NCBI GenBank assembly: GCA_026120185.1
Contig: JANUWF010001273.1
Coordinates: forward strand, 992,001 to 1,056,000
Source: Voacanga thouarsii
Taxonomy: Eukaryota; Streptophyta; Magnoliopsida; Gentianales; Apocynaceae
Direction: 5' to 3'
Length of the DNA stretch: 64,000 bases
Shown: piece after piece, positions 1 to 11,100 of the stretch
Layout: each line of letters begins with the position of its first letter
Position numbering within the stretch: the stretch's first letter is position 1
Position numbers and translations under genes: made by a program
The notes under the pieces: model-generated
Told to the model about the DNA's origin: nothing
Databases searched by the model: none
The model's input: the letters and a program-made list of their open reading frames with translations, nothing else

Positions 1-75
1 TATTAATAAGGATCCTAGGGCAACAGAGGCTAGGTGTTTAGGAGAATTAAATAGGGAGATTACCAATTTAATGGA
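1..75 (+). pseudogene. Gypsy-1 gag, upstream fragment
   Basis: Read from base 2, this stretch is open and has the look of a Ty3/gypsy gag (it includes the peptide LGELNREITNLMEL). The same frame continues at base 11452 if the intervening Copia-A element and one copy of its 5-bp duplication are removed, so this is the left half of a gag interrupted by Copia-A. The start of gag lies outside the window. Gag would form the particle core of the element. It is non-functional here because of the insertion and later stops downstream. Confidence 0.7.
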
Positions 76-80
76 GTTAC
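76..80. repeat. Target-site duplication GTTAC, left copy (Copia-A)
   Basis: GTTAC directly precedes the left LTR of Copia-A and recurs directly after its right LTR at 11447-11451. A 5-bp direct duplication is what copia integrases leave. It also fixes the outer ends of the element. Confidence 0.9.
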
Positions 81-1751
81 TATTAGTGTTGTGCCCTAGA
101 AGCAATCACTTGTACTATGTATGTGACACATTTATTTTGTAATACAAGACATTATTTATCTTTTAGTTTGTTTTCTTTACTTTCATGCAAAATAACTGTT
201 AGATAAAGTCTGTAGCACAATACTGTGTAAAGGATATTATAATAGTGATCATGATTGGGATTCCTAATACACTGTATAGTGTTAGTACTTAAATAATCCC
301 TGGTCGTAGTATTAATGAGATAGGATATCATTCATGCGTTAAGACTAGCATGTGTCAAACTCCCTGAATTGATTAGGCGGTGGTTCTCACATTCGTAAGT
401 ATTGTGATACTCAAAGTTAACACGTGGATGGTTGTTAATAGAACAAGTACATTGGATGACCTGATTATGCAATAATCAAATGGATAACTATGTAGTGCCA
501 GTAATAAAATCTCACTATAGCAAACGTGCAAGTATTCTTAGACTTGAGATCTTTAAGGTACTTTGTTTGCTGAGCATTATGCTTTGATTATAATCTTTGA
601 AGCCATATCTAGGACCGCCTATGGAATGGATATTGGGTAAAATGTGAGGTAAGTGAAAGTAGTCGAGATGGTCAATAAATGATTCACCACTTCTAATAGT
701 AGGGGAGAATATCTCATGGCTACTTGTTGGAATTACTACAAGTAAAATCCTTGGCCAAGGTGATTATGTTTTGAAAACTATTCCAATTAATACACGTGTA
801 CTGTAGTGGATTCTTGGTACGAATACTAATTTATTCGGGCCAGAATTAATATTTATTCTGTAGGGAGTTGGCACTAATTCTGTATTCCAAACTGAATAAG
901 ATATTGTATGGTGAAAGGAATTTATTGCACTGTTGCTTGTTACTGAAGGGTTCATGTCAATTCACTTGACTTCTTGGACTCTTGGGTGGTCATGATGTGT
1001 TTCTAGATACCGCTCATGATATTCTGAATATTGGTTTATTAATTGATGAATTAATAAACCAATACTTTTAGAATTAATAGGTTAATTAAAAATTATTAAG
1101 CATTATTAATCTCAAAGACATTTAGATTAATTCCTATTCACTACCAATGGAATGAAAAATTTAATAGGTCACATACAATAGAGTATTAAGTACTCAAGAT
1201 GTTATTTGTTAACATAGTGGGGTTAATTATGAGAAGAAGAAGTTATTATGGTTAAATAATAATTAGCTATAATTTTTAGGCCAAATTGTAATTAGGAGAA
1301 CTTGTAGGTTCCAATTACAATTAAAGAATTCTAATTATTTTAGAACTCATTAGCGGCTATTTTTGTGGGATTTTTTCCCAGAACATAGGCTGTGATTGTT
1401 TTTTCAAAAACCGACATAGAAAAATTAATTTCTGGGTTTTTTTGTAGACACACGGTTTTCCCTTCTTCTTCTTTATGATTTTACCCTAGCTGTCATTATT
1501 TTTCTTTGCTAGCATAGAGATTGTGTTCTGGCATTGAGTAAGCATTCTCGTGTGGATTACTGTTAGAGTCAATCTCATGTTGAGATTGAAGAGTCGAGAC
1601 AAATTGTTAAACGTCTGGTTGCTGTTGATCGAGAGGTTTACTGTATCATGCCTCAGCCTTCACACACGAAGGAATATTTTGAACGACAGAGGTAAACCTA
1701 TGCTTGTTCTTTTGGCTGTTTAAATAATGTGCATGTGATCTTAGGTTGGGA

Positions 1752-1784
<33 letters not shown>

Positions 1785-1822
1785 GCTACTATAAGTGTTA
1801 TAGTATTTTTGAAATCTCAACA
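81..1822 (+). repeat. Copia-A 5' LTR
   Basis: Starts TATTAGTGTTGTGCCC (a mutated TGTTAG start, compare 8116) and ends ...CTCAACA just before the primer site. It is matched along its length by the 3' LTR at 8116-11446 and by solo copies at 13610-15363 (plus, more divergent) and 37157-38873 (minus). A perfect hairpin lies at 1030-1063. A short T-rich tract (TTTCTTTTC repeats) lies near 1755-1782. ORF-like strings inside it are not genes. Confidence 0.9.
1030..1063. repeat. Perfect 15-bp inverted repeat (hairpin) in Copia-A LTR
   Basis: The arms are ATTGGTTTATTAATT at 1030-1044 and its exact reverse complement at 1049-1063, separated by GATG. Related but decayed versions lie at the same LTR position in the 3' LTR (near 9066-9098) and in the minus-strand solo copy (near 37899-37930). 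Function is unknown; an RNA stem or protein site is possible. Confidence 0.8.
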
Positions 1823-1823
1823 G

Positions 1824-1836
1824 TGGTTTCAAAGAC
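1824..1836 (+). promoter_or_regulatory. Copia-A primer binding site (initiator-Met type)
   Basis: TGGTTTCAAAGAC begins two bases after the 5' LTR. It resembles TGGTATCAGAGCC, the usual plant LTR-element site complementary to the 3' end of initiator tRNA-Met, with a few transitions. It would prime minus-strand cDNA synthesis. Confidence 0.75.
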
Positions 1837-4040
1837 TGCTTACTTATGATTTTAACGGGTTCATTTATGCAATGAAAGTGTTTCGAGCAGGATTCTGGGC
1901 ATTGTTTGTCGTGTGTGTGTTCTGAAAAGTGTGTGCAGAAAGCACCAATTTTCTGTTCAAATTATTTCTTGAAATTGTTTCTAGGATCGTAGGTCTTTGT
2001 TGTGTTGTAAACTTGTTTGATTTTCATGAAAATTAGTTTTTTGAAAAATTACAATTTCATTTTCAATACAAAAAATATGTTTGTGTTTTTTGGTTGTGCG
2101 ACATAAGCAGTTCTTCTGGCTTGATTTCCTGCATAACAGAATGTCTGTTTTGGTTAGAGATGGAAATTGTTTCATGAGATTTTGAATTGCAGGTTTGTGA
2201 ACACTGCTATATAAAAATGAACAGAATGTCTGTTCTCTAAAAATGTTGCGAAAATTGAAAGAAAATGATCTAGAAATTGTTTCTAGAAGATGAAGAAGAA
2301 AGGAGAAAAAAAAAAGGTTTTTTTTTGCTCAAGATGCGGCTCGCAGGGAGCCAAGCCATAGCTTCAGGCATAATTGGCCAAGTCGCAGCTTGCTCAAGAC
2401 TTGCTTCCCAAAGCCGAGCATCCGTGAGTCTTCCCCAATTGATCATAGGAAGGATGTTATACATCCTCCCCAAGATGAGTTTTTGTCTTTTTGTGTGTTT
2501 CATATATATATATATAAATCCTTTTAATTAACATTCGGTTTTGCGCCACGAGTTGTTTCCCCCCCTTTTCCACTTGTGCCTAAAGTTTTCCAAAAGTTAT
2601 GTTTTAGGAGTGAGTAGGATTAATTTCTAAAATTGGTTTTGAAAATTAATTATCTTAAATGGTGATTTTAGATATGTAAAGAAAAATAATAAGATTTTTT
2701 TTTATTAATTCTCATTTTGAGAATTAAATCTAATTATGATTAATTTTTAATTGAGACCCATGATTTGGGATAAAATTATTTTTTGAAATTAATATATTTT
2801 CTAAAATATGGATTTTAGATTATATATTATTATTTAATTCCTAAATATGATTTTAGCAATAAATAAATTTTCTAAAATATTGATTTTATATTTTATGCTA
2901 ATTAAATTTCTAGAATTAAATTTTAGAAATTAAATCTAAAATATTGATTTTAGATTTTATCCTAATTTAATTTCTACAATTTGATTTTAGAAATTAAATC
3001 TAAATTTGTTTTATTTTTCCAAAATAGAGATTTTGGAATAATAAAAGTTATATGTTTAATTTTGTTTAAGAATAATTAATGGCATGGTGGATGGTTATGG
3101 ACTAAAACCAAATTATATATGATCATGCATTTTTACAGTTTTCGTTTTTATTAAATAGGACTTGCCTTCTCTAAAATTCTTATGTAATTTTCTTCTCATC
3201 TAACTCCCCTCAAATGTAACTCGATGTTTCTCTATTTTGAAAATTTATGTAATTAGATTACACAGGTTAGATAGGTGTAGAATTATTTCAATTTTTGGAG
3301 ATGGCAACCAAAACAAGGCAAGAGGGTAAGACCTTCTACTTTAAACATGCACGAACACATAGGGTTAACCATGTTAATTTCTTTTTTTGCTCAAGAAAAT
3401 TAATTTAGGGAAAGTCTATAACCATACCACGTAATCACTCTATTACCATAATTTTCAATTTATGCGATTTATTGACAATTTTATGCATGTTATTTGATGA
3501 AATATTAAACCTAATTCCTTCCGTTAATATAGTAAGAACGAGAGTCCTTTTTTGAGACTAGATTGTTAGGCTAACCCAAGCCTAGTCGACATCAAGCATG
3601 TTCAAGCTAAGGAATTGAATTCTTATAGAATTAATTCCTGATTAATGGATCGGGTTTAACTAAATTCTTTACACTGCTTGGGCTAACTCAAGCATAAATA
3701 AATTTAGAGGAAATATTGGGGTAGCCCAAAAAGCTTTAAGATTAAAAGATGTTAATTACCCAATGATTTGGTAATTACATAGGATGTAATTGATATTGGA
3801 TTCCTACCATTGAACTTAAAGATAACTTGTTGGGCAAACCCAAGGTTATTCTTGAGGAATTTGGATACCGGTCCATTAAGAAAGCTTCCAACGGGCTTTC
3901 TCGAATCAATAGTGGAGGCTATTGGTTCGAGTAAAATAGTGGAACAAAAATGCAATTAATTAAAGACCTAATTATCTGCATTTCATGTACATATACAGTT
4001 AGCTAATTTTCTCTATCTTTACATCTAGGTCACGAGAATC
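1837..4040 (+). other. Copia-A untranslated leader (2.2 kb, no gene)
   Basis: No credible coding region. The piece at about 2330-2470 is more GC-rich than the rest. About 2740-3020 is very AT-rich, with degenerate repeats of a block like ATTGATTTTAGATTTTA. The open frames at 2270-2531 on both strands overlap each other and look like chance. The leader ends with a pyrimidine-rich stretch and CATCTAG just before the gag ATG, which could be a 3' splice site, but that is speculation. Confidence 0.6.
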
Positions 4041-4805
4041 ATGTCAACCAGCCTAAACTTATGTAGCATCTTGGAGACCAACAAACTAACTGAATCAAAC
4101 TATCTCGACTCCTATAGAAACTTGAGAATCGTTTTCAACTTGAAAAAGTTGCTCTACGTGCTAGATGCTCCTATTCCGCCACCACCAGGTCAAGATGCTC
4201 ATGCTAATGAGCATGCTATCCACAAGAAGTACAAGGAGGATAGTAACACGGCATCTTGTATTATGTTGGCATCAATGACTCCTGAGCTGCAAAGATAGCA
4301 CAAGCATATGGATGAGTAATCGATGATTCTCCATCTTCGAGAGCTGTTTGACTCCCAAGCCAGAATAGAGAGATTTCAAATCTCAAAGCAACTATTCCGT
4401 TGTAAAATGGCTGAGGGTGCTTCTATGGCCATTGATGGGCTGAAAATGTTGGGCTTGATTGAGAAGTTTAGATCTCATAGGTTCGTGATGGACCATAAAT
4501 TAAGTATTGACTTAATTCTAAAATATTTAGCTAATAATTTTTCACAATTTGTAATTAACTATCAGATGGATAAGATTGAGTCCACCATTCCTGAGTTTAT
4601 CAATCTTCTCAGGACTGCGGAGTCCTCTATTAAGAAGGATTCCAATGCAGTCTTGTTGGTAAAATCTTCTTCTTCTAAGAAAAAAGTTCAAAAGAAGGAG
4701 AAGAATGCTCATACTAAGCCCAAAGGTGGTGTGAAAAAGAATGATGTAGCCACCAAGGGCCCATGCCATCACTGCGATAAGATGGGCTATTGGAGGCGCA
4801 ACTAC
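4041..4805 (+). pseudogene. Copia-A gag (capsid/nucleocapsid), broken
   Basis: Starts MSTSLNLCSILETNKLTESN, the usual plant copia gag opening, then a UBN2-type gag core with CIMLASMTPELQ. Two in-frame stops at about 4296 and 4317 split it, and the frame is otherwise continuous. It ends in a zinc knuckle at 4764-4805, CHHCDKMGYWRRNY, in which the expected His and last Cys of CX2CX4HX4C are both Tyr, so RNA binding is likely lost. Both changes fit single transitions (CAT to TAT, TGC to TAC). Directly after the knuckle an Athila LTR fragment interrupts the gene. Confidence 0.85.
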
Positions 4806-4808
4806 ATA

Positions 4809-4930
4809 GATGATAGGGGCTAAATTAGTTATATTTTTTCAAGTTATTTGAGGTTCTTTTGTGATATATTTTGTTTAGTAACTAGTCATATTTCTTCATA
4901 TTTGAGATTTTACCCTTGGAAAGGTATTTT
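4809..4930 (+). repeat. Captured 5' tip of an Athila-type LTR inside Copia-A gag-pol
   Basis: TGATAGGGGCTAAATT... through CCCTTGGAAAGGTATTTT matches the first ~120 bp of the Athila LTRs in this window (compare 45712-45934 plus, and the minus-strand ends near 20804 and 30644). Copia reading resumes after it with a Lys/Glu-rich run and then a frame ending IFMIEINTTW near 5000-5040. Exact edges are uncertain by several bases. No second LTR end is present. Confidence 0.6.
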
Positions 4931-5583
4931 ACACATGAACAACCTACTTAGAGACCGAGAAGGAAAAAAAATAGAAGAAGAAGCTTGCATGCACTTCTAC
5001 TTCTAGTCTTGGTATATTTATGATAGAGATAAATACTACCTGGAGAAATGAGATATGTGTATTGGATAACAGATGTTGATTTCATTTGTGCAATAACTTG
5101 CAGGGACAAAAGGGTAGTAGAAGGCTAGAGAAAGGCGACATGAACTTGTAAACTACAAATTGAGCAAAGATTGATGCACTTGTTGTGCGAATGTACGAGC
5201 TGAATCTATATTCGAGATTAGTTTTAGAACTACAAAACTATTATTTTGTACTAATTTTAATAAAAAAAAACATTATCTCAGTTGCATGCTTAGACTTGTA
5301 AGGATTTCATTTGATATTTAAGAATAAATATTGTTCTTTTTTTTCATTGAATGATATTCATTATAGTTCTGCAACTTTGGTTAATAGTCTATATGTTCTA
5401 GACTGTGATAATCAAATTCTCAATACAAATAGTAAGAAAATAAAGATTGATAACCCAAACACCTCTTACTTATGGCATTGCTGTTTAGGCCATGTAAACG
5501 AGAATCATGTTTCTAAGTTACACAGGCTTGGTGGCTTAGGGTCATTTGATTATGAATCATATGGCACTTGCGAGACTTGTTGA
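4931..5583 (+). pseudogene. Copia-A protease and GAG-pre-integrase domain, broken
   Basis: The protease region is read in pieces with frame changes and stops: VLDNRC*FHLCNNLQG stands where copia proteases have a VLDTG-type active site followed by His-Ile-Cys. From 5311 the frame is open to 5583 and holds the GAG-pre-integrase domain, including YLWHCCLGHVNENHVSKL and a CETC end. A TGA directly after CETC stands where the frame should continue into LGK. The protease would release mature Gag and Pol; here it cannot be made. Confidence 0.75.
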
Positions 5584-6290
5584 CTAGGTAAAATATCTAA
5601 AACCCTCTTTTTTTTGGAAAACGAGAAAAGGCCAAAGAGTTATTAGAACTCATACATTCTGATCTATGTGGCATAATGTCTATATAAGTAAGAGGAGGTT
5701 ATAACTATTTCATAACCTTTATTGATGATTGTTCAAGATATGGATATTTGTATTTAATGAAATACAAATCTGAAGCTTTTGAAAAGTTCAAAGACTTCAA
5801 GAGTGAAGTAGAGAAACAACTTGGCAAAAGTATTAACACTCTAAGATCGAATTGATGAGGTGAATACTTAAGCCAAGAGTTTTAGGGCTATCTAAGAGAT
5901 AATAGGATTTTATCTCAATGGACTCCATCATATACATCTCAACATAACGGTGTATCTGATAGATGGAATTGAACTATTCTAGACATGGTATAGACAATGA
6001 TGGCTTCTGCAGACTTACCAAAATTATTTTGAGGGTATGCACTAGAGACTTCTATTTATATTCTAAACAGAGTTCCGTAAAAATTGATTGATACCACCCC
6101 ATTTGAGATATTATTTGGCAAGAAACTAAAGTTATCTCACTTGAAAGTACGAGGTTTCCCTACATTTGTCAAAAGGCTACAGTCAAACAAACTTGAATGT
6201 AAGTTTGACACGTGTTTGTTTGTGGGTTATCTGAAAGAATAGTTAAAGTATTACTTCTATCTTCCCTTAAAAAACAAAGTGTTTATTTCA
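5584..6290 (+). pseudogene. Copia-A integrase, broken
   Basis: Fragments in order match a copia integrase: a decayed first-Asp region, then a GEYLSQEF motif near 5860 preceded by a stop at the expected second Asp region, and WTPSYTSQHNGVSDR, equivalent to the QQNGV-E block of the catalytic core. NRVP...TPFEILFGKK follows, then CKFDTCLFVGYLKE near 6200-6240. Numerous stops make it inactive. It would have inserted cDNA into the host chromosome. Confidence 0.8.
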
Positions 6291-7400
6291 AAACATATTG
6301 TCTTCTTAGAGAAGGAGCATATGCTCAAAAGGAGTGGGAGTAAAATTGAATTTAAAGTTCAAGAAGAACAAACAAACAAAGAACAATCATCTAATATCAC
6401 ATCTATTGAGAGAATAGATGAACCTTCTACCACACAACATCCCCGTAGGTCGAGTAGGATATGTGTGGCACTTGAGAGATATAAATTTCTCATAAGTGAC
6501 TACAATGACGTATTGCTCATAGATGAAGATGAGCTTACTACCTATAAGCAAGTTCTGAACAGTTCAAAATTTGACATATGGCTTGTGGTCATGAAGTTAG
6601 AGATAGATTATATGTACGACAACCAAGTATGGACTTTAGTTGATCTACTTAAAGGAATCAAACCTATTGAGTGTAAATGGGTTTTCAAGAAGAAAACTGG
6701 CATGGATGGTAATGTAGTTACCTATAAAGCATGACTAGCGGTTAAGGGTTATCGTCAATAATATGCTATTGACTATTACAAAACCTTCTCGCCAGTAGCC
6801 ATGCTAAAATCAATCAGGACACTCCTAGATATTGCCACTCATCATGATTATGGAATCTAGCAAATGGATATGAAAACAGCTTTCCTAAATCGAAATATAA
6901 TTGAGAATGTATATATGACACAACCTAAGGGTTTCACATCAAATGATAGCACAAAAGTGTGCAAACTGCAAAGGTCCATTTATGGACTTAAGCAAGCTTC
7001 TAGGAGTTAGAACATACATTTTGATGAAATAATCAAAGTGTTTGGTTTCATTCAAAATATGGATGAGCCTTGTCTATACAAGAAGGTTAGTAGGAGCTCA
7101 ATCATTTTCTTATTACATTATGTAGATGGCATATTACTAATAGGAAATAACGTACATATCCTATAATCAGTTAAAGTTTGGTTATCTAAGAAATTCTCTA
7201 TGAAAAACCTTAGAAAAATAATCTATATTCTTGGAATAAGGATCTATAGAGATGGGCCAAAAAGATTACTATGTCTTTCACATTCTACATACATAGACAA
7301 AGTGCTAAAGAGGTTAGCATGGATCAATCCAAAAAGGGATCTTACCCATGTCCTATGGGATAAGTCTTTCAAAATCGATGTCTCCCAAGATACAAGTTAA
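6279..7400 (+). pseudogene. Copia-A reverse transcriptase, broken
   Basis: An open stretch at 6279-6734 carries the linker (PRRSSRI) and the RT start (NQVWTLVD...CKWVFKKKTGMDGNV). Next come FSPVAMLKSIRTLLDIA, QMDMKTAFLN, CKLQRSIYGLKQAS and, at 7119-7130, YVDG where the catalytic YVDD is expected. The last Asp of the metal-binding pair is therefore Gly, by a single A to G change. YILGIRIYRD and YIDKVLKR follow. Several stops (for example after TYKA at 6732-6734) break it further. Confidence 0.88.
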
Positions 7401-8106
7401 AAGGTATTACATGAGTAAGATTTCATATATTTTGGCAATTGAATCTATTATATATGCTATGATATATCTGAGGCCCAATGTATCTTGTGCTCTCAGTTTG
7501 ACGAGTAGATACAAATCTAACCCTAGTGAGGGTCATTTGGTGGCTGTAAAGAACATCCTTAAGTACTTGAGAAGAACTAAGGATGTGTTCTTGGTTTATG
7601 AAGAAGGTGATTTGAAAGTAAATAGGTATATTGATGCCAGTTTTCAATCTAACAACATGATTTCAAATCACAACGTGGCTATGTGTTTAGGTTGTTCAGA
7701 GGGGCAATAAATTGGAAGAGTTCCAAATAAGAGACTATTGTTGAATCTACGATAGAAGCTGAGTACATAGCTGCTTTTGAAGCAGCTAAGGAAGCCATTT
7801 GGATCAAGAAGTTCGTGATAGAATTGGGTGTGGTCCCCAGCATTATTGGTCTAATAGTATTGTATTGTGACAACAATGGAGTCATTGCACAAGCAAAGGA
7901 GCCACGGTCTCACCAACGATCAAAACACGTACTACGATGCTATCATCTGATTCGGGAGATCATAGATAGGAACAATGTAAAGATAGAAAGAGTTCGCATG
8001 GATGAGAACATAGCTGACTTGCTTATAAAAGCACAATCCCAAAAAAGGCATGATAGGCATGTTGAGTTATTTGGTATTAGATACATGATGATTGACTTTA
8101 GTGCAC
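7401..8106 (+). pseudogene. Copia-A RNase H and pol C-terminus, broken
   Basis: Two overlapping frames (7348-7710 and 7815-8177) with an intervening shift give the copia RNase H: YAMIYLRPNVSCALS, LKYLRRTKDVFLVYEEGD, YIDASFQS, then AEYIAAFEAAKEAIWIKKF and LYCDNNGVIAQAKEPRSHQR. It ends ADLLIKAQSQKRHDRHVE, where a PLTK-type motif is usual. It would degrade the RNA strand of the RNA-DNA hybrid. Confidence 0.85.
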
Positions 8107-8115
8107 ATGGGAGTT
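8107..8115 (+). promoter_or_regulatory. Copia-A polypurine tract (weak)
   Basis: ATGGGAGTT immediately precedes the 3' LTR start TGTTAG at 8116. It holds the usual place of a plus-strand primer but is short and interrupted. Confidence 0.45.
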
Positions 8116-11100
8116 TGTTAGTGTTATGCCCAAAAGGCAATCATTTGTACTTTGTATATGACATATTTATTTTGTAATACAAGACATTATTTATCTTTTA
8201 ATTTGTTTTCTTTACTTCATGTAAAATAACTGTTAGATAAAGTCCCTAGCAAAACACTGTGTTAAGAAAATTATGATAGAGATCATGATGTGCAATTCCT
8301 AATACACTGTATAGTATTAGTACTTAAATAATCCCTAGTTATAGTACAAATAAGATAGGACATCATTAATGCGTTAAGACTAGCACGTGTTAGACTCCCT
8401 AATTTGATCAGGGGCGGTTCTCACATCTGTGAGTATTGTGATACTCAGAGTTAATACTTCGATGTTTGTTAATAGAACAAGTATATTGGATGACATGACT
8501 ATGAGATAATCACATGGATAACTATGTAGTGCCAGTGATAGAATCTCGCTGGAGCAAACGTACACGTATATTTAGACTTGAGATCTCCAAGGTACTTTGT
8601 TTGTTGAGCATTGTACTTTGATTTCAATCTTTGGAACCAGAATGAGAGCCGCCTATAGGATAGATATTAGGTACAATGTGAGGTAAATGAAAGTAGTTGT
8701 GAGGGTCAATAAAGGATTCACCACTTCTAATAGTAGGTGCCAATATCTCATGGCCACTTGTTGGAATAAGTACTTGTGAAATCCTTGGCCAATATGATTG
8801 TGCATTGAAAACAGTTCCAATTGATACATATATAGAGTAGTGGATTCTTGGTACAAGTACTAATATATTCGGGACAGAATTAATATATATTCTAGAGGGA
8901 GTTAGCGCTAATTCCATACTTCAAATTGAATGAGATATTGCATGGTGAAAGAAATTCATTGCACTGTAGTTTGTAATTGAAGGGTTCATGTCAATTCACT
9001 TGACTTCCTAGACTCTTGGATGGTCATGATGCATTGCTAGATACCGCTCATGATTTGCTAAATATGAGTTTGTTAATTAATGAATTAATAAACCAATCAT
9101 GTTTAGAATTAATAGGTTAATTCTAAATTATTAAACATTATTAATCATATAGACGTTTAGTTTAATTCATATTCACTATCAATATTCTGGAAAGCAAAAA
9201 AGGTCATGCACAATAGAGGATTATGTACTCAAGGTATTATTTGATAACATTGTCGGGTTAATTGTGAGAAGAAGAAGTTATTATGGTTAAATTATAATTA
9301 GTTATAATTTTTAGGCCAAATTGTTGTTGGAATGTATATCCTCTTAGATTAGATTTCTGATGTAATTTTGACTTATATTAATAAAAGTATTTTTTCTTAG
9401 AATTTGTGTGTGAAATCTTCTTTATATTTGTGAACGATTTTATTAAAAAAGACCCATTGTATTTAAGTAAATGGTTCATATGAATGGAGGTCCTTCACAT
9501 AAGGTATGAACCATGATACTTAACACATAAACTATTATTCTTAACTGGATGATGAGAATGAGAATCCCATCATGGTAAGTTTATTGTGTTATGAATTCTA
9601 AATAGGGAATGAATTACCTTGAACAAATGAGTAGTCTTCTCATTTCATAACACAAGTGTATTTCAAATACGTAGAATATGGCCTGCAGTATAGAAACCTA
9701 GACTACTACTGCTACAACGTGGACTTGTACTCTACTGCTTAGTATAAGTTGGTGGTCTGACGAAGCTGGAAGCATATGCTTTGATATACTGTAGTTGAGG
9801 TTCATGACGAAGCTGGAAGCATATGAATGGCAATTGTAGATGTCTTTTAGAGAGATGTTAGTACACTCTTTCCTCTCTAAATGAACGGCGATGTTTAGAT
9901 GGGTATTTTAGTCATTTCACTTGTGAGTCGAAGATATAGCTAACGCAACATTGTTCTTGGGGTTAATATTTCCTTATGGTGATATTAGAAAATATTTAAA
10001 ATACAAAATACAGTAATTTATATAACAAGGGTAGTTTGGTCATGTTAGTAGCCATGGCAATGTGTCTTTTTGGTCCTCAAAATAGCCCGTAAGTCCTAAT
10101 CATTTTAGGTCGAGGAAATGGTCACAATAAAAAGGAATTTATTTTATTCAAGAAGTCTAATTTATTATTGGACTAGAATAAAAATAATAGAATGAATAAA
10201 TTATTCCAGGCCTAAGCCCATATTGAATAATTAAAAAAGTGACCTATGCTTAAACTAGCTAATAAAAGGTCATTTGGGCTCATTAATTATTTATTAAGTT
10301 ATTTTAATAATTCCAAAAAATAAATAATTAATGGTTATTATTTTTGGACTCATTGGATCCAAGAAAATAATAAGTTAATTTTGGCCCAATAGCCTGGACT
10401 AAAGGATTATTTTGATTCACGGAACAGAAGAGTTAAGGATTACCCAAATTTCATTTGTTGATAGCCTCCGGATGTTCGAAATATCAAAAACACTGGGGTT
10501 TGGCTATCTGAACATGAATAGGAGCATGGCTTTTAGTTGAAACCTATAGACGTATGATAAGAAAAAAAACCAGAGTTTTTTTTTTCTTTCCTCTCTCTCT
10601 TCTTAACTCTGCTAATTAATACCAAAGGATCAAGAAGGACCTTTCCTCACCTAAGTTGTTTCACCAACTCGATTGGGAGGTGGAATATTCTGAGAAGCGA
10701 AAAGCTTTGCGTTCATGCCAAGGAGAAGTTGAAGGATTGATGGTTTTTCACAGGAATTGTCATCGAGACAAGTAGCCACTCCGGTGCTGAGCTCCTCTTA
10801 TTCTCAGCTAAACAGACAAATGACATATAAATGTATTATTTATTACATTTCGATGAGCCATGTCCAGCACTTTTTCTATTTTTATTCACTGCATGCATGG
10901 CTTCTATGTGTATTCGAAGCTTCAATTGTAATTCTGAGAACCTGTAGGTTTCAATTACAATTAAAGAATTCTAATTCTTTTGGAATTCATCAGCAGCTAT
11001 TTTTTTGGGAATTTTTTCCCCAAAAATAGGCAGTGATTGTTTTTTCAAAAACTGACAGAGAAAAATTATTTTCTGGGTTTTTTTTTTAGGCACACGATTT

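Noticed and set aside
2270..2531. Overlapping ORFs on both strands in the Copia-A leader
   Set aside because: They mirror each other, lack any domain feel, and lie in a known untranslated region.
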